From: Artemisia argyi
Taxonomy: Eukaryota; Streptophyta; Magnoliopsida; Asterales; Asteraceae
Assembly (NCBI GenBank): GCA_030686995.1
Contig: CM060693.1
Location: 119,129,228-119,193,227, forward strand
Length of the DNA: 64,000 nt
Reading direction: 5' to 3'
Shown: positions 55,976 through 64,000 of the stretch, in pieces
Position numbering within the stretch: the stretch's first letter is position 1
Layout of the letters: each line of letters starts with the position of its first letter
Notes under the pieces: generated by a model
Database searches by the model: none
What the model was told of the DNA's origin: nothing
What the model saw: only the letters and a program-made list of their open reading frames with translations
Translations under genes and position numbers: made by a program

Positions 55976-58900
55976 TGATTTAGTTCACCATATTGGTATG
56001 CGGTGTTTGACTCCAGATGATTTGCAAAATTTTCTTTAAAACTAAGTGAGTCAAACATCTAACTTTTTTCTTTAAATATTAAAAAAAAAAAAAAAATCTT
56101 TCTCTGTGTACAAACTTCGTAACTTCAAAACTATGTTCCTTCATTAAAACAATTTTGCTTTACTCGGTCAAAATGGAACATGTTTTGAGGGGGAGAAAAC
56201 TTTTAACATTATCATGAAGTTTGCACACCTTATCATAATTCTTCTAGGATAAAATGTTTCTTCATCATTCGGATTAAAATCTCATTTTTCAAAAACTTCT
56301 ATGATCTCTCGAATTAAAATGTACAAAAAGGTTTCACGTAATATATGCTAATTCGAGGGGGAGAAAGGAAATTCTTTTTGCAATGATTCCAAGTTGACCT
56401 TGTTTGGACTTCAAATGGATAAGTAATTAACCTTTAATGAGTAAAGATTCACAAATGTCTTAAACTTAGGTAAAAGGAATCTTGCATGGAAAATAAAACG
56501 GGCTCTAATCAATGTTTTCACAAATATTCTCAAAAGTTTCACACATAATTAAAATCTCAACGATTCAGGCTAACAATTTTTTTTCCTCGATTGTTTCCAT
56601 AATTTTCAGTTTCTAATTTCTTCATTTGTTGTTGTCTAATCGTTCCCTAAATGTTTCAAATGTTTTCAATCGTCAAAAGGCATAATCTGAAACTAGGGTT
56701 CATGTAATTATCGATTGGGGCATTTCTTTTTAATGTGTATAGTCTAAATTAATTATTTCATATAACTTTAGAGAACACTAAAGAATGCTCGATTGGTGTG
56801 TTTGCTCAATTAGATACAACATAGGTTTAGAATCATGTGATTTAGGGTTTTAGATGTCGATGTCTTTGCTGCTACTAGGGCATTTGGTTGTTCAACATTC
56901 CTGCATTTTGATGCTAACATGTGTGCATAGACTCAAATCATAACCCCAAACCATAATCATAATTGGAAAATCTCGAGTGTTAGGATGAGTTAATTTGTGA
57001 TCTTGTGTGTTAATTAGAGAATTCTGAGCATTTTGGTAGATTTAGTATGAGTTTTTGATTCATCCGCATACTTGCTTATGCCTGATGCATTTTCTCTGTG
57101 TGCAAGTACATGTCATCCCATTGAAAGTCAAAATTTCAACATTTGACAAAATGTTTCTTATGGAACATATTTTAAGGTCAAAGGACAAAATGTGTTTAAA
57201 GGCTAAACTGGTAAATGGATTCAAAATGGTGAGAAACAAATTTTTCCAAACTCTACACTCTTGTTTTACACCGGTAAAGCAAGTGTGGAGACCAAAGCTA
57301 AGTCATTCAAAACCATTCATATTTTCAAAATCTGGAATGCTTTGGCTTCACTAAAAGAATGTCTTTGATCTGAACATCCCAAATACCGGAAGTTTTCCAT
57401 TCATCACAAAAACAAATCTTCAAAAAGAACCCATGAGGTTCAACTTTAGATGGAAATCTTTTTCAGATTTTAAAACTCAAAAGCGAGACTCCGGGTCTCA
57501 AACAACTTTCTACAGTAAAAGAGTTTTGAATTTCAAACATTCTTTGTTGTATAACACTTGATTATGTTTTCTAAAACCTTTAGCAGAATCATCTCATGAA
57601 TTTTCAAAAAGTATTTTATAATACGATTCAAAATTCTGCTCAAGAAGACTTTCTCTCGAATAACATTCATTATTTGAGGGGGAGTATTTTGTTTAAAGAA
57701 AACTAATTTTGTATTAAAACAACGACTTGTGCACTCATTTCAGTGTACAACTCGATTTTCAAAGAAAGGAGAGTGCCTTGCTAAACCATTCATTAAAACC
57801 ATACGTGCACTTATCCTTGAAAACAAGAAGAAGTTCTCATGCAAAGCTTATCTAAAAACTCTCTTAATCTTGAGCAAAATTTATTCAAAAATTTTCAAAA
57901 GGTTTTTCAAAACTTTTCAAAATTTTGCTCAAGATTTTTCAAATCTTTACTCCCCAATTCAATCCACAGTTTAAAAAATGTCAAAACGCATGCTCGTTTT
58001 GAGGGGGAGTATTTTGAAATCAAAATGCTTTGTCAAAATCATGTTTTATGGTTTGTGCACACATAACAGTGTACAACCCGTGCTTGTAATTAAAGGACCC
58101 TGAGGTACGCTTCAGTGCCTCAATCCTTATATAAGTAGCAAAGGCTTCTTACTTTTGAGTAGAATTAATCAAACATTTTCTGATTTTCATAATTCTACTC
58201 AAAAGACAAGTATTTCACCTCAATGAGTATTCACTTGTTGAGGGGGAGCACTTGAAAACTCATCGTTTTGGAAAACAAAAGTTCTTGTTGATATCTCCCC
58301 ATAAGACTCAAAAAGCATATTTTAATCAAATGTTTCTCAAAAACAACATTTTATATGCTATTTTTGAGGGGGAGAAAAGGAAAGTGATTAAAATATGAAA
58401 GTTAAAATATGAAAGTTAAAAGTTGCTGAAATGTCAAATCTCATGTGAGCTAGACTCAGATTCACCCAGGAATTGACGAAACATAAAAGTTAGTAAATTT
58501 GAAAAGACTTTTCCTCGACGGGTAATAACATCAAGTTAGTTACTAGAGCTAGTTGTCACCTAAAAGCTGACAATGGAACTCTTTAACTAGCCACGCAATC
58601 GTGTCTCGAAAAAGGATTAGTCTTAGTAGAAATGTACCGTTTCGAGAAACTTTCTGTGGACTTGACCAGGCCGGGTAATAACTTCAAGCTAGTTTAACTA
58701 GTGATGTAAGCGTGTCTCGAATCGGTCTTGTTCACTGAAAGTGGATCAATTCAAAAAGTGCTCGCTCCTCCCGCATGTGCAAATTTAGTAAATACATATG
58801 AGCACATGTGAAGGGGGAGCCCTTCATAAAAACATAAAACTCTCAAAGTGTTAAACAAAATGTTTGTTAAACACAAACACTTTGAGAGATTTTCAAAGGT

Positions 58901-60292
58901 TTCAATGGCAATTATAGGATAGTCATGGAGTTATAAGGTGACTAAGGTTAGGAAATAACCGTCCTATGATCCGCCTAAGCCGGAGGGATCTACCCAAGGA
59001 CACCACCAATAGTTAGAACTAGAAGTCCTTAGGTATGATACGAAAAAAGGAGTAAAGAATGAAAGGAGAAAGAAGAGGTTGAAGAATTAAAAAGAAAAGT
59101 AATGAAAAGGGTGAAAAGAAATAGCCCTCTATGTGATTCAACCTTAGGGCAGACACTGGGTTCAACTCATATGCTACTGGTTGTTGCTAAGGCAACACCG
59201 GTATTGAAGATTAAGTCGTCATGGACCCAGTGACGCAATGCACTAAACCTTCTTAACTACTCAAGTTCTCTTAAAAGAGCTTGTTTCATTCTCACGGGGA
59301 ACCAGTGTAATCTATCGACTTATCTCTTAGAGATAGTTGATATTGAAGCAGGAGACCCCTCCCTAGTCTCCGTATAGGAAACCTAAGTGAGCACTTATCG
59401 AGTATAGAGCCATGAGATACATCTAAGATCTCTTAGGAACACTTAGTATTTCTACAACTGGTGTTCTACATCAATGGGCACAAGCTGTAAATTATTGAGT
59501 CCTTCGCAGATCCTAGCAATCTGCCGAGAACGTTTATGAGAGAATTACATATGTATTTCTCAATGATTGAACGGAAATTCCTGCCAGGGTCTACATCAAA
59601 CAGCCCTGACAGCAGGTCACTTCGGTAACCCCACAAGGGTTACGCTTAGTGTTCGCGGTGGTTATTTAGCGGTCTACAGTCGTGGAGTGATCCCCAGTGA
59701 CTCACCCAGTCATTGAGCTACTTAGTAGGTCTCGTAAGCTCCTTTGGGAGTATCTGACATGGGAACGACCTTGATAAGGATTAGAAGGAGTCTTCACACT
59801 ATGCTGTTGACGATCTCTAATTTCTTATCTGTAAGTACCGGTTGTTTATTGCTAACTGTTTACTTTCAGGGACATATCATCTCCATGGAGACTGATTCCG
59901 CATGCTCTTACATACATCTTGAAGTCAACAAAAGCTCCCTCAAAGATCTAAGCAACACAATGTTCAAAATTAGATTCTACGCCAAAAAGAAGAATCTATA
60001 AAGTTTAAGGACTAAAGATCTATGTGAATGAAAGGGAACTACGTACATGTGAATGTCTAAGTTCAAAGGTGTATGAGCATGTTGGAATGGACGACGACCA
60101 CCACAGACGCAGAAGTGACGCATGGCAGATAACTTCATAAGATGATCACTACCACATCTATTACGAACAATGTACAATGAAGCAAAAGAACACCCACTCT
60201 CTTTTGAATACGTCTTAAGTTATACGAGTCAAAAGTCAAAGACAAAGAAGAAGACGTCAAGCAACCGTGATGACCGACCCTTAGGGGGAGAT
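55976..60292 (+). other. Copia-4 long 3' non-coding region
   Basis: About 4.3 kb, mostly without a readable gene. A coding scrap at about 57120-57354 (MVRNKFFQTL, SCFTPVKQVWRPK) resembles a Gag tail. Purine tracts of the form GAGGGGGAG occur at 56187, 56355, 57676, 58001, 58240, 58366, 58811 and, before the LTR, 60283. The stretch from about 58.4 to 60.1 kb shows nothing I can name. Confidence 0.6.
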
Positions 60293-60804
60293 TGTTGGGA
60301 ACGTGCTTTTATATTTAGTCAAGTCTCGGTCATTACATTTAGTAATAAGATGATCACCACCACTTCAACTAAGAACAAAGAACGATGAATGATTTAGAAG
60401 ACGTCTAAAGCATTGAAAGTCAAAGATTAAGACGAAGACGTCAAGCAACCTTGATGACCGACCCTTAGGGGGAGATTGTTGGGAACATAGTTTTACTATT
60501 TATCAAGTCTCGGTCATTTACTTGTAATAGGTTGCTAAGGCTTGTATGTTTATTATAACTTAAGGCTTATGTAGCAAGCCCATGGGCCTTAAGCCCATTT
60601 CTATTTATTAGATAGGGAGGAAGGGAGTGTTGCCCTACTCCTTCCCTATATATAGTCTTGTAACCCCTCCTTTGAGGGTGTTGGTTCTCTTGTTATTTCA
60701 TTTCTCTTATTTTTATTCCAAGGGTTCCTTCCACACTCTCTCTCTCTACCTACTTTCTCTCTCTAGATTTCTTAGTGATTATGTTATAAAATCGTGACCT
60801 AACA
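60293..60804 (+). repeat. Copia-4 3' LTR
   Basis: Begins TGTTGGGAACG at 60293 right after the purine tract AGGGGGAGAT and ends CCTAACA at 60804 before catca. The second LTR-start copy is at 60477; TATA box at about 60646-60655. The last 32 bases have no match in the 5' LTR. Confidence 0.75.
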
Positions 60805-60809
60805 CATCA

Positions 60810-62334
60810 AATAAGCATAAAACACAAAGAAAACTAGCAATAAGTAGTTGTACAGTAGAAATGCAAAAAGATGGAACTTTGCTTACAAGAAATGATTCCA
60901 AACTGAAAAGTGAGAACCAAGGACTCACACCTGTCCTATAGCTAACCAATAAGCACTAAACCAAATGCCATCCATAATCCACAGTAATCTTTGCTTCTTC
61001 TTTCTTGCAAACTAATTTTTTGATTTTCTCTTTATTTTTCTTGAATTTTTGAGTATTTTTGGATTTTGAAGTAAAACTAGTTTAGATACTTACTGAGCTT
61101 ACAAAAGCTTATGATTAAACTAAAATGAGTGTAATGGAACAGTAAACAAGAGCATTTAACAGTTTTTAAGCTAGCATGAGATTTTGAGCAATATTTTATG
61201 AAAACTGAATTAAGCACTAAGAACTTGAATCATTGATTAAATTAACTTTAAATTACATTAATGAAACTGAGAATACACTTGGAAATCTAAAATCAATACT
61301 TGAAAAGCTAATTTAAACTAATTCGACAATACTAAATTACACTACTCTTAAATTATCTACTGCTAGCTAACTCTGCTTCTTTCTTCATTTATATGCATCA
61401 AAATGGACCCACAGCACTTTCCCACTTCTTTTCAGGCCGTTAGATAGCCTCCAATTGATCTCATCCCTTCATTCTATTTTTGGCGGGAAATAGAAATTTG
61501 ACAGGTTTAGTGGTTTAGGTGAGGGCATTTATGAGGAGGGGGTTGGTTTGGTGTAGGTGAGAGGTTTTTAATGAAAGTTGGAGGTTTGGTGAAAAGGTGA
61601 GAGGAGGGGGGAGACAGTGAAGCGGGGTTTATGGGAGGAAGGATGGTGAACAGTGGTCCTGGGTGTTGACTGGAGTTTGACCCAGTTGACTGTTTGACCG
61701 GGGAAGGGTTGGTTTGGATTTTTATTATTTTTTGTAATGGGCTTGGGATAAATGGGGTAGGGTGGTTTAGTGGATAAAGGGGTTGGTTTGTTTGTTTGTT
61801 TATTAAGGCTTAAGGGTCCATTTGGTTATAGTAAATCACAAGGACCAATTATGTAACATTCTGAAAGTTAAAGGACCTAAAATGTAATTTTTTCAAAGTA
61901 CTCACAAGGACCTTAATTGACAAGTTTGCATATTACGAGGACCAAAATTAATATTTTCCAAAATAAAACACCTAGGGACCAAATCTGCCAAAATTTGAAA
62001 GTACAGGGACTGAACTTGTAATTTTCCAAAACTTTTGAGATTTTTCACCAAAGGACTAAATATGACCACTTATGATTTTAAAAGGACCTTTGGTGATAAT
62101 TTTCCATATTTTGAATGACCAGGGACTAGTTTTGACATTTTATGAAAGTTGGGGGACTGAAACTGCCGATTTTGCAAACTTTGTACGTTTTTCATCTGTT
62201 TTTACTCATTTTGCATCTAAAACATATAAAACACAATTTTGGAATTTTTTAATATTTTGATGCATTACTGAGTGTTTTTGTATGTTTTTGCAGTTCAGAA
62301 TGACCAAAAATGATGAGTGTTTGAGCACTCATCA
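60810..62334 (-). repeat. Athila-solo LTR, piece 3
   Basis: 1,525 bases from AATAAGCAT to GCACTCATCA. The repeated GGACC-type phrases (AGGGACCAAATCTGCC and similar) match the end of the Athila-1 LTR. No gene. Confidence 0.8.
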
Positions 62335-62899
62335 ATGCATGCCAATAATCCTTGGGGCACCATTCCTTACCACCGCAAGAGCTGTCATTAGGTATGAAAA
62401 TAGGAAAATTGAGCTTAAATCAGGAAAAAGAAAGATTAGCTTTCCCATGACCCCGCGATATACGCAAGAAAGCTTGATAGGGAGAAAGCTAAAAAACAAC
62501 ATTGACACATCGCCTATTCATGTTCAGGAAAAGATTCTTGCATGGAAGGCAAGGATCAAGAGTTACAAAGAAACTAAACATAAAGGAAGCAAAAGCTAAA
62601 GCAACGAAGTCCATGTCAATTTTGAGCATAGTCAACCAACGAGGAATCATGTACCATTCGCGAAAGGGGACCTAGTACTCTTAAGACACTTGGAGATAAC
62701 AATACCTCCCGATAAACCGAGTCCCTGGTGGTATGGGCCTTTCACAATTGAAGGCATAAGCCAAGATGGGATAGCTAACTTGAGCAGTAAAGGAGGAAGA
62801 GAGGTGACTGCGAGTATCGATCAATTGAAACACCACCACCACGATAGTAATGATCGCAATTATATGGGGTACATCATCTCGAGAGATGAGGTCACGTAA
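62335..62899 (+). pseudogene. Z2 protease end joined to integrase C-terminal domain
   Basis: The frame enters at the atgca duplicate with MPIILGAPFLTTARAV, the second hydrophobic motif of the protease split off at 42675. It continues through a basic segment (KIELKSGKRKISF), crosses a TAA at 62597-62599, and stays in the same frame to 62899. The last part has GDLVLLRHLE and WWYGPFTIEGISQDGIANL, the GPY/F-type integrase tail (compare RWSGPFTITQVFPYGTIEL of Athila-1), then QLKHHHH. RT, RNase H and the integrase core, over 2 kb in Athila-1, are gone. Confidence 0.75.
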
Positions 62900-64000
62900 T
62901 AACCCATGACCTTGAGTCTAGCTATAAGACTCGTAAATAAAGAAAAGCGCTTCTTGGGAGGCAACCCATGCTTTGTGTGATTTTTATTTGTTTAATTGTT
63001 ATTTGTTTCCGTATGCATGCTTTATTTTTATTGTTGGTAGATCATGTTTCAAAACTAAAATGGTGAAAATACTTTATTTTGTCGTTTGGCTTAGTCTTAA
63101 CTTCATCCAAAGGTATTTCGCAAAAGATAAGTGTAAGGGGAAACCCCAAATATGTTTTTAAGAAACAAAATTGATAATGATTCTCCACAATATTAAATGG
63201 ACATGTATATTCATATTTGTTAGAGTCAAATGCTTGTATCGAGTCATAATGATGTTTTACAGGATTTTCTAGGAAGTAGGACGTAAGTTTTTTCAGAAAT
63301 TTTCCGGAAACTTAACATAAAGATTTCTGCAGGTCACTTCTGACGGCGTCAGGAGTTAATTCCTGACGGCGTCATGTGTAAAATTCTTAAAATTTTGCTA
63401 GTTTTGTTTTTCTAACGGAGTCTTAAAGTTTTTGTTGAATCTTTAGTTTTATAAACTCCAGGAAGGCTGCAAACATTCATTCCACAAGCATTATATCTTA
63501 CATTGTTTTCTAGGATTTGTTAGTATATATAGATTGCCGCTGATTTTACGCGAGGTTGCCTTGTTTGTTTTCTCAGGTTTAACAGGTTATGTATGACAAG
63601 AAGATGATTTATATTCTGGAAGTGAAGCTTTGATTGTTCATTTTCTTGGAGGAAGATCTAACCTCGTTGACACACTATCCACACCGAACGAATCAGGGGA
63701 GTATTTGATTTCATTCTTTTACCTATTTTACTTTTACATTCTTTAATTGAACATTGGGGACAATGTTCATCCTAAGTGTAAGGGGAGAGTAAATGATGAT
63801 ACCTTATAGGATACACTTTCACTTGAGTTTGTTTGTTTGATGGTAGGTGTGTAATAAAACTGTGAGAAATACTTGTTAGTGTAATTTTAGCGCCAAATTT
63901 AATTTTTTTTTACAACATTTAGGAGTGAAACTTTAGCCATAGCAAGCGTCTCATGGATAGGAGGTTGTATGACTAGCACAAAACCATATCATTCAGAAAA
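62900..64000 (+). other. Z2 3' non-coding region, running off the window
   Basis: Follows Z3 from 46838 closely: GCGCTTCTTGGGAGGCAACC (62947 onward), TGACGGCGTCA pair (63341-63351, 63364-63374), AACATTG-GGGA-CAATGTT (63750-63767) and AAGTGTAAGGGG tracts near 63129 and 63774. By comparison with Z3 another 1.4 kb should precede the 3' LTR. No gene. Confidence 0.8.

Larger units (their letters stand above)
51102..60804 (+). mobile_element. Copia-4: copia-type element with gag-like ORFs, no RT
   Basis: 9.7 kb on the plus strand between catca (51097-51101) and catca (60805-60809). Direct repeats of about 480 bases begin TGTTGGGAACG at both ends. Inside are a Gag ORF, a coiled-coil ORF, a linker fragment known from before RT, and 4 kb of non-coding DNA with repeated purine tracts. 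Protease, integrase, RT and RNase H are not found. Classification as copia rests on the Gag type, recalled from Asteraceae elements. Confidence 0.75.
42676..62334 (-). mobile_element. Athila-solo: solo Athila-type LTR carrying Z3 and Copia-4
   Basis: Starts TGATTTGCTCC and ends AGCACTCATCA in plus orientation, the same ends as the Athila-1 LTR. The duplication atgca is at 42671-42675 and 62335-62339. Removing Z3 and Copia-4 with their duplications leaves about 3,456 bases, close to the 3,274-3,277 bases of the Athila-1 LTR. Internal blocks such as AAATAAAACGCGAGTTTT and the repeated AATAAGCT words are shared. There is no internal coding, so it is a solo LTR. Confidence 0.88.
37909..64000 (+). 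mobile_element. Z2: Athila/Tat-like element with gag-protease and deleted pol, heavily nested
   Basis: Plus strand. 5' LTR 37909-40768 (with Z-solo inside), leader, gag-protease ORF from 40941, split at 42675 by the solo Athila LTR and resumed at 62335. Then come protease and integrase tails and the 3' non-coding region to the window edge. The 3' LTR is outside. Apart from insertions it contains about 4 kb of internal sequence here. RT, RNase H and the integrase core are missing. Confidence 0.88.

Noticed and set aside
59744..60001. 85-codon ORF in the Copia-4 3' region
   Set aside because: No motif, surrounded by stops; could not be supported as a gene.
1..64000. Search for host genes, tRNA and rRNA genes
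   Set aside because: Every recognisable coding block belongs to a retroelement. tRNA-like words are primer binding sites of 12-18 bases, not tRNA genes.

Overview
The window looks like 64 kb of plant nuclear repeat DNA. It is AT-rich, holds only LTR retrotransposons of the Ty1/copia and Ty3/gypsy (Athila-like) groups, and shows no convincing host gene, tRNA or rRNA. Several Gag and retropepsin-like reading frames resemble, from memory, element families common in Asteraceae genomes (Tanacetum/Artemisia type). An Asteraceae host is therefore my best guess, not a proof. Names used here: Copia-1 to Copia-4; Athila-1 and Athila-solo; Z1, Z2, Z3 and Z-solo (a family with LTRs of about 1.4 kb marked by TGACGGCGTCA).

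Left nest (1-37.3 kb). Copia-2 (minus strand, 29665 to about 37.3 kb) is a SIRE-like copia element with gag, protease, integrase, RT, RNase H and an envelope-like extra ORF. Copia-1 (minus strand, from beyond the left edge to 29664) inserted into that extra ORF. Z1 (5281-11981, target duplication accta) then inserted into the gag gene of Copia-1. Athila-1 (13061-27944, target duplication cgcgg) inserted into the 5' LTR of Copia-1.

Right nest (37.4-64 kb). A decayed RNase H fragment (Copia-3) precedes Z2 (plus strand, 37909 to beyond the right edge). The 5' LTR of Z2 carries a same-family solo LTR (Z-solo, 38681-40091, atgat). Its gag-protease ORF is split by a solo Athila LTR (42676-62334, atgca). 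That solo LTR was itself entered by Z3 (44249-50738, ctcac) and Copia-4 (51102-60804, catca). All the five-base target duplications were read directly and are perfect.

Main point: Z1, Z2 and Z3 share LTRs, the tRNA-Asp-like primer site, a leader hairpin and the 3' non-coding region. In the single coding slot, however, they carry three different ORFs: an unrecognised 409-residue protein (Z1), Gag-protease with a far-deleted pol (Z2), and a retropepsin-like protein whose catalytic triplet is changed (Z3). This suggests a modular non-autonomous family whose cis signals are kept while the cargo changes. Candidate cis signals (leader hairpin, AACATTG/CAATGTT hairpin, TGGGAGGCAACCCA motif, repeated AAGTGTAAGGGG tracts, TGACG-N-CGTCA promoter arrays) are listed separately. 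All pol genes seen are broken. No alignment or database search was run, so boundaries without target duplications are approximate.
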